A stretch of DNA of 64,000 nt from assembly GCF_051401765.1 (NCBI RefSeq), contig NW_027480438.1, forward strand, positions 2,170,001 to 2,234,000. The letters run 5' to 3'. Positions 38,341-52,100 of the stretch are shown piece after piece. Source of the DNA: Calliopsis andreniformis (Eukaryota > Arthropoda > Insecta > Hymenoptera > Andrenidae). The notes beneath the pieces are model-generated. The model had not been told where the DNA came from, did not search any database, and worked only from the letters and a program-made list of their open reading frames with translations. The first letter of the stretch is position 1; each line of letters begins with the position of its first letter. A program made the translations under genes and the position numbers.

Positions 38341-39317
38341 TCCTCAATCCTCAATATTCAATCATCAATACTCAATCTTCAATCCTCATTCCTCAATCCC
38401 CAATTCTCAATCCTCAATCCTCAATCCTCAACCCTCAATCCTCAGTCCTCATACTCAATTCTCAATTCTCAATCCTTAATCCTCAATCCTCAATCTTCAA
38501 TCCTCAATAATCAATCTCCAATCCTCAATACTCAATCCTCGATCCTCAATCCTCAGGCATCAATACTCAATCTTCAATACTCAATCCTCAATCCTCAATC
38601 CTCAATCCTCAATCCTCAATCCTCAGACCTCAATCCTCAATCCTCAATATTCAATCATCAATACTCAATCTTCAATCCTCAATCCTCAATCCTCAGTCCT
38701 CAGTCGTCGAATCTCAATCCCCGACGCTTAGCACTCATCCTCAATCCTCAGTCCTCAATCCTCAATCCTCAAACCTAAATCCTCTGCCGTCAGTCCTCGT
38801 CCTCAATCCTCAAACGTCAATCCTCAATCCTCAATATTCAATCCTCAATACTCATTCTTCAATCATCATCCTCAATCCTCAATTCTCAGTCGTCAATCCT
38901 CAATCCTCAATCCTCATTCTTCAATCCTCAATACCCAATCCTCAATCTTCAATCCTCAAACATCAATCCTCAATTCTCAATCCTCAATCCTCAGTCCTCA
39001 GTCGTCGAACCACAATACCCGACCCTTAGCACTCATCCTAAATCCTCAGTCCTCAACCCTCAATCCTCAAACCTAAATCATCTACCGTCAGTCCTCGTCC
39101 TCAATCCTCAAACCTCAATCCTCAATCCTCAATATTCAATCATCAATACTCAATCTTCAATCCTCAATCCTCAATCCTCAATCCTCAATCCTCAATCCAC
39201 AATCCTCAACCTTGAATACTCAATAATCAATCTCCAATCCTACATCCTCAATCCTCAATCCTCAATCCTCAATCCTCAATCCTCAATCCTCATTCTTCAA
39301 TCCTCAATACCCAATCC

Positions 39318-42300
39318 TCAATTTCAATGCTCAATCCTCAATCCTCATTTCTCAATCCTCAATCCTCAACCCTTAGCCCTCATCCTCCATCCTCAGTACT
39401 CAATCCTCTATCCTCAATCTTCAATCCTCAATACTCAATCCTCAATCCTCATTCCTCAAATCCTCAATCCTCAATCATCAATCTTCAATGCTCAATACTC
39501 AATCTGCAATCCTCAATCCTCAAACCTCAATCCTCAATCCTCATTCCTCAATCCTCAATACCCAATCCTCAATCCTCAATTCTCAATCCTAAATCCTCAA
39601 TATTCAATCATCAATACTCAATCTTCAATCCTCAATCTTTAATCCTCAATACTCAATCTTCAATCCTCAATCCTCAATCCTCAATCCTCAATCCTCAATC
39701 CTCAGGCATCAATACTCAATCTACAATGTTCAATCCTCAATCCTTAATCCTCAATCCACAATCCTCAACCTTCAATACTCAATATTCAATCTTCAATCCT
39801 CAATCCTCAATCCTCAATCCTCAATCCTCAATCCTCAATCCTCAATATTCAATCCTCAATACTCAATCTTCAATCATCAATCCTCAATCCTCAATTCTCA
39901 GTCGTCAATCCTCAGTCATCAATCCTCAATCTTCAATACTCAATCGTCAATCCGCAGTCCTCAATCCTCAATCCTCAATCCTCGTTCCTCAAACCTCAAT
40001 CCTCAACCCTCAGTCTTCATCCTCAATTCTCAAACCTCAATCCTCAATCCTCAATATTCAAACATCAATACTCAATCTTCAATCCTCAATCCTCAATCCT
40101 CAATCCTCAATTCTAATTCCCCAATCCTCATTCTTCAGTCCTCAATACCCAATCCTCAATTTCAATCCTCAATCCTCAATCCTCATTTCTCAACCCTCAA
40201 TCCTCAACCCTCAGCCCTCATCCTCCATCCTCAGTACTCAATCCTCTATCCTCAATCTTCAATCCTCAATACTCAATCTTCAATCCTCATTCCTCAATCC
40301 TCAATCCTCAATCCTCAATCTTCAATCCTCAATACTCAATCTGCAATCCTCAATCCTTAAACCTCAATCCTCAATCCTCATTCCTCAATCCTCAATACCC
40401 AATCCTCAATCCTCAATCCTCAATCCTCAATCCTCAATCCTCAATCTTCAACCCTGAATCCTCAATCCTCAATACTCAATCCTCAATCTTCAATCCTCAA
40501 TACTCAATCTTCAATCCTCAATCCTCAATCCTCAATCCTCAATATTCAATCATCAATACTCAATCTTCAATCCTCAATCCTCAATCCTCAATTCTCAATC
40601 CTCAATCCTCAATCCTCAATCCTCAATCCTCAATCCTCAATCCACAATCCTCAACTTTCTATACTCAATAATCAATCTCCAATCCTAGATCGTCAATCCT
40701 CAATCCTCAATCCTCAATCTTCAACCCTGAATCCTCAATCCTCAATACTCAATACTCAATCTTCAGTCCTCAATACTCAATCTTCAATCCTCAATCCTCA
40801 ATCCTCAATCCTCAGTCCTCAATCTTCAACCCTCAACACTCAACCTTCAATCCTCAATCCTCAATCCTCAATCCTCAATCCTCAATCTTCAATCCTCATC
40901 ACTAATCTTCAATCCTCAATCCTCAATCCTCAATCCTCAATCCTCAATCCTCAATCCTCATTCTTCAATCCTCAATACCCAATCCTCAATCTTCAATCCT
41001 CGATCCTCAAACCTCAATCCTAATACCTCAATCCTCATTCTTCAATCCTCAATACCCAATCCTCAATTTCAATCCTCAATCCTCAATCCGCATTTCACAA
41101 TCCTCAATCCTCAACCCTCAGCCCTCATCCTCCATCCTCAATCCTCAATCCTCAATCCTCAATCTTCAATCCTCAATTCTCAATCTTCAATCCTCGATCC
41201 TCAATCATCAATCCTCAATCCTCAATCCTCAGGCATCAATACTCAATCTTCAATGCTCAATCCTCAATCCTCAATCCTCAATCCTCATTCCCAAACCCTC
41301 AATCCTCATTCCTCAAAGCTCAGTCCTCAACCCTCAGTCCTCATACTCAATTCTCAATTCTCAATCCTCAATCCTCAATCCTCAATCTTCAATCCTCAAT
41401 AATCAATCTCCAATCCTCAATCCTCTATCCTCGATCCTCAGTCCTCAGTCGTCGAATCTCAATCCCCGACGCTTAGCACTCATCCTCAATCCTCAGTCCT
41501 CAATCCTCAATCCTCAAACCTAAATCCTCTACCGTCAGTCCTCGTCCTCAATCCTCAAACCTCTATCCTCAATCCTCAATATTCAATCATCAATACACAA
41601 TCTTCAATCCTCAATCCTGAATCCTCGATCCTCAATCCTCAATCCTCAATCCTCAATATTCAATCATCAATACTCAATCTTCAACCCTCAGTCTTCAATC
41701 CTCAATACTCAATCTTCAATCCTCAATCCTCAATCCTCAATCCTCAATCCTCAATCTTCAATCCTCAACACTCAATCTTCAGTCCTCAATCCTCAATCCT
41801 CAATCCTCAATCCTCATTCTTCAATCCTCAATACCCAATCCTCAATCTTCAATCCTCAATCCTCAATCCTCAATCCCAATTCCTCAATCCTCATTCTTCA
41901 ATCCTCAATACCCAATCCTCAATTTCAATCCTCAATCCTCAATCCTCATTTCTCAATCCTCAATCCTCAACCCTCAGCCCTCATCCTCCATCCTCAGTAC
42001 TCAATCCTCTATCCTCAACCTTCAATCCTCAATACCCAATCTTCAATCCTCATTCCTCAATCCTCAATCCTCAATCCTCAATCTTCAATCCTCAATACTC
42101 AATCTGCAACCCTCAATCCTCAAACCTCAATCCTCAATCCTCATTCCTCAATCCTCAATACCCAATCCTCAATCCTCAGTACTCAATCCTCAATCCTCAA
42201 TCCTCAATCTTCAACCCTGAATCCTCAATCCTCAATACTCAATCCTCAATCTTCAATCCTCAATACTCAATCTTCAATCCTCAATCCTCATTCCTCAATC

Positions 42301-45300
42301 CTCAATACCCAATCCTCAATCCTCAATTCTCAATCCTAAATCCTCAATATTCAATCATCAATACTCAATCTTCAATCCTCAATCTTTAATCCTCAATACT
42401 CAATCTTCAATCCTGAATCCTCAATCCTCAATCCTCAATCCTCAATCCTCAATCCTCAGGCATCAATACTCAATCTACAATGTTCAATCCTCAATCCTTA
42501 ATCCTCAATCCACAATCCTCAACCTTCAATACTCAATATTCAATCTTCAATCCTCAATCCTCAATCCTCAATCCTCAATCCTCAATCCCCAATCCTCAAT
42601 ATTCAATCCTCAATACTCAATCTTCAATCATCAATCCTCAATCCTCAATTCTCAGTCGTCAATCCTCAGTCATCAATCCTCAATCTTCAATACTCAATCG
42701 TCAATCCGTAGTCCTCAATCCTCAATCCTCAATCCTCGTTCCTCAAACCTCAATCCTCAACCCTCAGTCTTCATCCTCAATTCTCAAACCTCAATCCTCA
42801 ATCCTCAATCCTCAATATTCAAACATTAATACTCAACCTTCAATCCTCAATCCTCAATCCTCAATCCTCAATTCTAATTCCCCAATCCTCATTCTTCAAT
42901 CCTCAATACCCAATCCTCAATTTCAATCCTCAATCCTCAATCCTCATTTCTCAACCCTCAGTCCTCAACCCTCAGCCCTCATCCTCCATCCTCAGTACTC
43001 AATCCTCTATCCTCAATCTACAATCCTCAATACTCAATCTTCAATCCTCATTCCTCAATCCTCAATCCTCAATCCTCAATCTTCAATCCTCAATACTCAA
43101 TCTGCAATCCTCAATCCTTAAACCTCAATCCTCAATCCTCATTCCTCAATCCTCAGTACCCAATCCTCAATCCTCAATCCTCAATCCTCAATCCTCAATC
43201 CTCAATCTTCAACCCTGAATCCTCAATCCTCAATACTCAATCCTCAATCTTCAATCCTCAATACTCAATCTTCAATCCTCAATCCTCAATCCTCAATCCT
43301 CAATATTCAATCATCAATACTCAATCTTCAATCCTCAATCCTCAATCCTCAATTCTCAATCCTCAATCCTCAATCCTCAATCCTCAATCCTCAATCCTCA
43401 ATCCACAATCCTCAACTTTCTATACTCAATAATCAATCTCCAATCCTAGATCGTCAATCCTCAATCCTCAATCCTCAATCTTCAACCCTGAATCCTCAAT
43501 CCTCAATACTCAATACTCAATCTTCAGTCCTCAATACTCAATCTTCAATCCTCAATCCTCAATCCTCAATCCTCAGTCCTCAATCTTCAACCCTCAACAC
43601 TCAACCTTCAATCCTCAATCCTCAATCCTCAATCCTCAATCCTCAATCTTCAATCCTCATCACTAATCTTCAATCCTCAATCCTCAATCCTCAATCCTCA
43701 ATCCTCAATCCTCAATCCTCATTCTTCAATCCTCAATACCCAATCCTCAATCTTGGACTCGATCCTGAAACCTCAATCCTAATTCCTCAATCCTCATTCT
43801 TCAATCCTCACTACCCAATCCTCAATTTCAATCCTCAATCCTCAATCCGCATTTCTCAATCCTCAATCCTCAACCCTCAGCCCTCATCCTCCATCCTCAA
43901 TCCTCAATCCTCAATCCTCAATCTTCAATCCTCAATTCTCAATCTTCAATCCTCGATCCTCAATCATCAATCCTCAATCCTCAATCCTCAGGCATCAATA
44001 CTCAATCTTCAATGCTCAATCCTCAATCCTCAATCCTCAATCCTCATTCCCAAACCCTCAATCCTCATTCCTCAAAGCTCAGTCCTCAACCCTCAGTCCT
44101 CATACTCAATTCTCAATTCTCAATCCTCAATCCTCAATCCTCAATCTTCAATCCTCAATAATCAATCTCCAATCCTCAATCCTCTATCCTCGATCCTCAA
44201 TCCTCAGGCATCAATACTCAATCTTCAATACTCAATCCTCAATCCTCAATCCTCAATCCTCAATCCTCAAACCTCAATACTCAATCCTCAATATTCAATC
44301 ATCAATACTCAATCTTCAATCCTCAATCCTCAATCCTCAATCCTCAATCCTCAATCCTCAATCCTCAATCCTCAATCCTCAATCATCAATCCTCAATCCT
44401 CAATTCTCAATCCTCAATCCTCAGTCCTCAGTCGTCGAATCTCAATCCCCGACGCTTAGCACTCATCCTCAATCCTCAGTCCTCAATCCTCAATCCTCAA
44501 ACCTAAATCCTCTACCGTCAGTCCTCGTCCTCAATCCTCAAACCTCAATCCTCAATCCTCAATATTCAATCATCAATACACAATCTTCAATCCTCAATCC
44601 TGAATCCTCAATCCTCAATCCTCAATCCTCAATCCTCAATATTCAATCATCAATACTCAATCTTCAACCCTCAGTCTTCAATCCTCAATACTCAATCTTC
44701 AATCCTCAATCCTCAATCCTCAATACTCAATCCTCAATCTTCAATCATCAACACTCAATCTTCAATCCTCAATCCTCAATCCTCAATCCTCAATCCTCAT
44801 TCTTCAATCCTCAATACCCAATCCTCAGTCTTCAATCCTCAATCCTCAATCCTCAATCCCAATTCCTCAATCCTCATTCTTCAATCCTCAATACCCAATC
44901 CTCAATTTCAATCCTCAATCCTCAATCCTCATTTCTCAATCCTCAATCTTCAACCCTCAGCCCTCATCCTCCATCCTCAGTACTCAATCCTCTATCCTCA
45001 ATCTTCAATCCTCAATACCCAATCTTCAATCCTCATTCCTCAATCCTCAATCCTCAATCCTCAATCTTCAATCCTCAATACTCAATCTGCAACCCTCAAT
45101 CCTCAAACCTCAATCCTCAATCCTCATTCCTCAATCCTCAATACCCAATCCTCAATCCTCAGTACTCAATCCTCAATCCTCAATCCTCAATCTTCAACCC
45201 TGAATCCTCAATCCTCAATACTCAATCCTCAATCTTCAATCCTCAATACTCAATCTTCAATCCTCAATCCTCAATCCTCAATCCTCAATATTCAATCATC

Positions 45301-46250
45301 AATACTCAATCTTCAATCCTCATTCCTCAATCCCCAATTCTCAATCCTCAATCCTCAATCCTCAACCCTCAATCCTCAGTCCTCATACTCAATTCTCAAT
45401 TCTCAATCCTTAATCCTCAATCCTCAATCTTCAATCCTCAATAATCAATCTCCAATCCTCAATACTCAATCCTCGATCCTCAATCCTCAGGCATCAATAC
45501 TCAATCTTCAATACTCAATCCTCAATCCTCAATCCTCAATCCTCAATCCTCAATCCTCAGACCTCAATCCTCAATCCTCAATATTCAATCATCAATACTC
45601 AATCTTCAATCCTCAATCCTCAATCCTCAGTCCTCAGTCGTCGAATCTCAATCCCCGACGCTTAGCACTCATCCTCAATCCTCAGTCCTCAATCCTCAAT
45701 CCTCAAACCTAAATCCTCTGCCGTCAGTCCTCGTCCTCAATCCTCAAACTTCAATCCTCAATCCTCAATATTCAATCCTCAATACTCATTCTTCAATCAT
45801 CATCCTCAATCCTCAATTCTCAGTCGTCAATCCTCAATCCTCAATCCTCATTCTTCAATCCTCAATACCCAATCCTCAATCTTCAATCCTCAAACATCAA
45901 TCCTCAATTCTCAATCCTCAATCCTCAGTCCTCAGTCGTCGAACCACAATACCCGACCCTTAGCACTCATCCTAAATCCTCAGTCCTCAACCCTCAATCC
46001 TCAAACCTAAATCATCTACCGTCAGTCCTCGTCCTCAATCCTCAAACCTCAATCCTCAATCCTCAATATTCAATCATCAATACTCAATCTTCAATCCTCA
46101 ATCCTCAATCCTCAATCCTCAATCCTCAATCCACAATCCTCAACCTTGAATACTCAATAATCAATCTCCAATCCTACATCCTCAATCCTCAATCCTCAAT
46201 CCTCAATCCTCAATCCTCAATCCTCATTCTTCAATCCTCAATACCCAATC
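39318..46250 (+). repeat. U superunit, copy 2 (~6.93 kb)
   Basis: Tandem partner of the preceding superunit and its near repeat. It has CpG blocks at 41448, 44431, 45637 and 45935. After about 44150 the spacing to copy 1 rises from 6710 to 6934 bp because 224 bp (exactly 32 heptamers) are present here and absent there. Private features are a scarred site at 43753-43770 and a run CTCGATCC near 41625. Its last 1.5 kb is also the start of the 4.42 kb tandem pair, so the superunits overlap in ancestry. Confidence 0.85.
43753..43770 (+). other. Scarred site: clustered changes breaking heptamer phase
   Basis: Here the sequence reads TTGGACTCGATCCTGAAA. The matching site near 37051 in U copy 1 has TTCAATCCTCGATCCTCAAA. 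The copy is 2 bp shorter and has extra G bases clustered in under 20 bp, while the flanks match for kilobases. The 2-bp loss explains the spacing change from 6712 to 6710 bp. GG is very rare on this strand outside the CAGGCAT variant. It may be an error-prone repair scar or a sequence error. Confidence 0.75.
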
Positions 46251-49157
46251 CTCAATCTTCAATCCTCAAACATCAATCCTCAATTCTCAATCCTCAATCC
46301 TCAGTCGTCAGTCGTCGAACCTCAATCCCCGACGCTTAGCACTCATCCTCAATCCTCAGTCCTCAATCCTCAATCCTCAAACCTAAATCCTCTACCGTCA
46401 GTCCTCGTCCTCAATCCTCAAACCTCAATCCTCAATCCTCAATATTCAATCATCAATACTCAATCTTCAATCCTCTATCCTCAATCCTCAATCCTCAATC
46501 CTCAATCCTCAATCCTCAATCCTCAGTATTCAATCATCAATACTCAATCTTCAACCCTCAATCTTCAATCCTCAATACTCAATCTTCAATCCTCAATCCT
46601 CAATCCTCAATCCTCAATCCTCAATCCTCAGGCATCAATACTCAAACTACAATATTCAATCCTCAATCCTTAATCCTCAATCCACAATCCTCAAACTTCA
46701 ATACACAATACTCAATCTTCAATCCTCACTCCCCAATCCTCAATCCTCAATCCTCAATCCTCAATCCGCAATATTCAATCCTCAATACTCAATCTTCAAT
46801 CAGCAATCCGCAATCCTCAATTCTCAGTCGTCAATCCTCAGCCATCAATCCTCAATCTTCAATACTCAATCGTCAATCCTTAGTCCTCAATCCTCAATCC
46901 TCAATCCTCGTTCCTCAAACCTCAATCCTCAACCCTCAGTCTTCATCCTCAATCCTCAAACCTCAATCCTCAATCCTCAATATTCAATCATCAATCCTCA
47001 AACCTCAATCTTCGATCCTCATTCTTCAATCCTAAATACCCACTCCACAATCTTCAATCCTCAATCCTCAATCCTCAATTCTCAATCCTCAATCCTTAAT
47101 CCTCAGACCTCAAACATCAATATTCAACCCTCAGTCCTCGTCCTCCATCCACAACCCTCAATCCTCAGTCCTCAATATTCAATCATCAATATTCAATCTT
47201 CAATCGTCAATCCTCAATCCTCAATCCTCAATCTTCAACCCTGAATCCTCAATCCTCAATACTCAATCCTCAATCTTCAATCCTCAATACTCAATCTTCA
47301 ATCCTCAATCCTCAATCCTCAATCCTGAATCCTCAATCTTCAATCCTCAACACTCAATCTTCAATCCTCAATCCTCAATCCTCAATCCTCAATCCTCATT
47401 CTTCAATCTTCAATCCTCAATACTCAATCTTCAATCCTCAATCCTAAATCCTCAATCATCAATCCTCAATCTTCGATCCTCAACACTCAACCTTCAATCC
47501 TCAATCCTCAATCCTCAATCCTCAATCCTCATTCTTCAATCCTCAATACCCAATCCTCAATCTTCAATCCTCGATCCTCAAACCTCAATCCTAATTCCTC
47601 AATCCTCATTCTTCAATCCTCAATACCCAATCCTCAATTTCAATCCTTAATCCTCAATCCTCATTTCTCAATCCTCAATCCTCAACCCTCAGCCCTCATC
47701 CTCCATCCTCAATCCTCAATCCTCAATCCTCAATCTTCAATCCTCAATCCTCAATCCTCAATCATCAATCCTCAATACTCAATCTGCAATCCTCAATCCT
47801 CAAACCTCAATCCTCAATCCTCATTCCTCAATCCTCAATACCCAATCCTCAATCCTCAATCCTCAATCCTCAATCCTCAATCCTCAATCTTCAACCCTAT
47901 ATCCTCAATCCTCAATACTCAATCCTCAATCTTCAATCCTCAATACTCAATCTTCAATCCTCAATCCTCAATCCTCAATCCTCAATCCTCAATCCACAAT
48001 CCTCAACCTTCTATACTCAATAATCAATCTCCAATCCTCAATCCTCACTCCTCAATCTTCAACCCTGAATCCTCAATCCTCAATACTCAATCCTCAATCT
48101 TCAATCCTCAATACTCAATCTTCAATCCTCAATCCCCAATCCTCAATCCTCAGTCCTCTATCTTCAACCCTCAACACTCAATCTTCAATCCTCAATCCTC
48201 AATCCTCAATCCTCAATCCTCAATCTTCAATCCTCATCACTAATCTTCAATCAGCAATCCTCAATCCTCAATTCTCAGTCGTCAATCCTCAGTCATCAAT
48301 CCTCAATCTTCAATACTCAATCGTCAATCCTTAGTCCTCAATCCTCAATCCTCAATCCTCGTTCCTCAAACCTCAATCCTCAACCCTCAGTCTTCATCCT
48401 CAATCCTCAAACCTCAATCCTCAATCCTCAATATTCAATCATCAATCCTCAAACCTCAATCTTCAATCCTCATTCTTCAATCCTAAATACCCAATCCTCA
48501 ATCTTCAATCCTCAATCCTCAATCCTCAATTCTCAATCCTCAATCCTTAATCCTCAGACCTCAAACATCAATATTCAACCCTCAGTCCTCGTCCTCAATC
48601 CACAACCCTCAATCCTCAGTCCTCAATATTCAATCATCAATATTCAATCTTCAATCCTCAATCCTCAATCCTCAATCCTCAATCCTCAATCCTCAATCCT
48701 CAATCTTCAATCCTGAATCCTCAATCCTGAATACTCAATCCTCAATCTTCAATCCTCAATACTCAATCTTCAATCCTCAATCCTCAATCCTCAATCCTCA
48801 ATCCTCAATCTTCAATTCTCAACACTCAATCTTCAATCGTCAATCCTCAATTCTCAATCCTCAATCCTCATTCTTCAATCTTCAATACTCAATACTCAAT
48901 CTTCAGTCCTCAATCCTCAATCCTCAATCCTCAATCTTCAATCCTCAATCCTCAATCCTCAATCTTCAATCCTCAATTCTCAATCTTCAGTCCTCGATCC
49001 TCAATCATCAATCCTCAATCCTCAATCCTCAGGCATCAATACTCAATCCTCAATGCTCAATCCTCAATCCTCAATCCTCAATCCTCATTCCTCAATCCTC
49101 AATACCCAATCATCAATCCTCAATCCTCAATCCTCAATCCTCAATGTTCAGTCATCA
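44751..49157 (+). repeat. 4.42 kb tandem unit, copy 1
   Basis: Head-to-tail partner of 49158-53579. Landmark spacings are 4407 bp at the left (44751 to 49158), 4421 bp at the CpG blocks 45637/50058 and 45935/50356, 4421 bp at CAAACTAC (46641/51062) and CACTCCACAA (47041/51462), and 4421 bp at ATGCTC (49053/53474). The 14-bp rise is two heptamers, one of them CAACTCT, gained in copy 2 near 50028. CpG blocks are at 45637, 45935 and 46311. The part after 46330 has no close match left of it. No gene is seen. Confidence 0.85.
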
Positions 49158-52100
49158 ACACTCAATCTTCAATCCTCAATCCTCAATCCTCAATCCTCAA
49201 TCCTCATTCTTCAATCCTCAATACCCAATCCTCAGTCTTCAATCCTCAATCCTCAATCCTCAATCCCAATTCCTCAATCCTCATTCTTCAATCCTCAATA
49301 CCCAATCCTCAATTTCAATCCTCAATCCTCAATCCTCATTTCTCAATCCTCAATCTTCAACCCTCAGCCCTCATCCTCCATCCTCAGTACTCAATCCTCT
49401 ATCCTCAATCTTCAATCCTCAATACCCAATCTTCAATCCTCATTCCTCAATCCTCAATCCTCAATCCTCAATCTTCAATCCTCAATACTCAATCTGCAAC
49501 CCTCAATCCTCAAACATCAATCCTCAATCCTCATTCCTCAATCCTCAATACCCAATCCTCAATCCTCAGTACTCAATCCTCAATCCTCAATCCTCAATCT
49601 TCAACCCTGAATCCTCAATCCTCAATACTCAATCCTCAATCTTCAATCCTCAATACTCAATCTTCAATCCTCAATCCTCAATCCTCAATCCTCAATATTC
49701 AATCATCAATACTCAATCTTCAATCCTCATTCCTCAATCCCCAATTCTCAATCCTCAATCCTCAATCCTCAACCCTCAATCCTCAGTCCTCATACTCAAT
49801 TCTCAATTCTCAATCCTTAATCCTCAATCCTCAATCTTCAATCCTCAATAATCAATCTCCAATCCTCAATACTCAATCCTCGATCCTCAATCCTCAGGCA
49901 TCAATACTCAATCTTCAATACTCAATCCTCAATCCTCAATCCTCAATCCTCAATCCTCAGACCTCAATCCTCAATCCTCAATATTCAATCATCAATACTC
50001 AATCTTCAATCCTCAATCCTCAATCCTCAACTCTCAATCCTCAATCCTCAGTCCTCAGTCGTCGAATCTCAATCCCCGACGCTTAGCACTCATCCTCAAT
50101 CCTCAGTCCTCAATCCTCAATCCTCAAACCTAAATCCTCTGCCGTCAGTCCTCGTCCTCAATCCTCAAACGTCAATCCTCAATCCTCAATATTCAATCCT
50201 CAATACTCATTCTTCAATCATCATCCTCAATCCTCAATTCTCAGTCGTCAATCCTCAATCCTCAATCCTCATTCTTCAATCCTCAATACCCAATCCTCAA
50301 TCTTCAATCCTCAAACATCAATCCTCAATTCTCAATCCTCAATCCTCAGTCCTCAGTCGTCGAACCACAATACCCGACCCTTAGCACTCATCCTAAATCC
50401 TCAGTCCTCAACCCTCAATCCTCAAACCTAAATCATCTACCGTCAGTCCTCGTCCTCAATCCTCAAACCTCAATCCTCAATCCTCAATATTCAATCATCA
50501 ATACTCAATCTTCAATCCTCAATCCTCAATCCTCAATCCTCAATCCTCAATCCACAATCCTCAACCTTGAATACTCAATAATCAATCTCCAATCCTACAT
50601 CCTCAATCCTCAATCCTCAATCCTCAATCCTCAATCCTCAATCCTCATTCTTCAATCCTCAATACCCAATCCTCAATCTTCAATCCTCAAACATCAATCC
50701 TCAATTCTCAATCCTCAATCCTCAGTCGTCAGTCGTCGAACCTCAATCCCCGACGCTTAGCACTCATCCTCAATCCTCAGTCCTCAATCCTCAATCCTCA
50801 AACCTAAATCCTCTACCGTCAGTCCTGGTCCTCAATCCTCAAACCTCAATCCTCAATCCTCAATATTCAATCATCAATACTCAATCTTCAATCCTCTATC
50901 CTCAATCCTCAATCCTCAATCCTCAATCCTCAATCCTCAATCCTCAGTATTCAATCATCAATACTCAATCTTCAACCCTCAATCTTCAATCCTCAATACT
51001 CAATCTTCAATCCTCAATCCTCAATCCTCAATCCTCAATCCTCAATCCTCAGGCATCAATACTCAAACTACAATATTCAATCCTCAATCCTTAATCCTCA
51101 ATCCACAATCCTCAAACTTCAATACACAATACTCAATCTTCAATCCTCACTCCCCAATCCTCAATCCTCAATCCTCAATCCTCAATCCGCAATATTCAAT
51201 CCTCAATACTCAATCTTCAATCAGCAATCCGCAATCCTCAATTCTCAGTCGTCAATCCTCAGCCATCAATCCTCAATCTTCAATACTCAATCGTCAATCC
51301 TTAGTCCTCAATCCTCAATCCTCAATCCTCGTTCCTCAAACCTCAATCCTCAACCCTCAGTCTTCATCCTCAATCCTCAAACCTCAATCCTCAATCCTCA
51401 ATATTCAATCATCAATCCTCAAACCTCAATCTTCGATCCTCATTCTTCAATCCTAAATACCCACTCCACAATCTTCAATCCTCAATCCTCAATCCTCAAT
51501 TCTCAATTCTCAATCCTTAATCCTCAGACCTCAAACATCAATATTCAACCCTCAGTCCTCGTCCTCCATCCACAACCCTCAATCCTCAGTCCTCAATATT
51601 CAATCATCAATATTCAATCTTCAATCGTCAATCCTCAATCCTCAATCCTCAATCTTCAACCCTGAATCCTCAATCCTCAATACTCAATCCTCAATCTTCA
51701 ATCCTCAATACTCAATCTTCAATCCTCAATCCTCAATCCTCAATCCTGAATCCTCAATCTTCAATCCTCAACACTCAATCTTCAATCCTCAATCCTCAAT
51801 CCTCAATCCTCAATCCTCATTCTTCAATCTTCAATCCTCAATACTCAATCTTCAATCCTCAATCCTAAATCCTCAATCATCAATCCTCAATCTTCGATCC
51901 TCAACACTCAACCTTCAATCCTCAATCCTCAATCCTCAATCCTCAATCCTCATTCTTCAATCCTCAATACCCAATCCTCAATCTTCAATCCTCGATCCTC
52001 AAACCTCAATCCTAATTCCTCAATCCTCATTCTTCAATCCTCAATACCCAATCCTCAATTTCAATCCTTAATCCTCAATCCTCATTTCTCAATCCTCAAT

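Larger units (their letters stand above)
32600..39317 (+). repeat. U superunit, copy 1 (~6.72 kb)
   Basis: First of a tandem pair. Landmarks and their partners in copy 2: TTTCAATGCTC at 32609 and 39327 (6718 bp); ATGTTC at 33008 and 39726 (6718); ATGCTC at 34542 and 41253 (6711); ATGTTC at 35768 and 42480 (6712); ATGCTC at 37302 and 44012 (6710). CpG blocks lie at 34737, 37497, 38703 and 39001. Around 37450 this copy lacks 224 bp present in copy 2 and joins AATCATCAATCC directly to the sequence before the CpG block. Confidence 0.85.
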
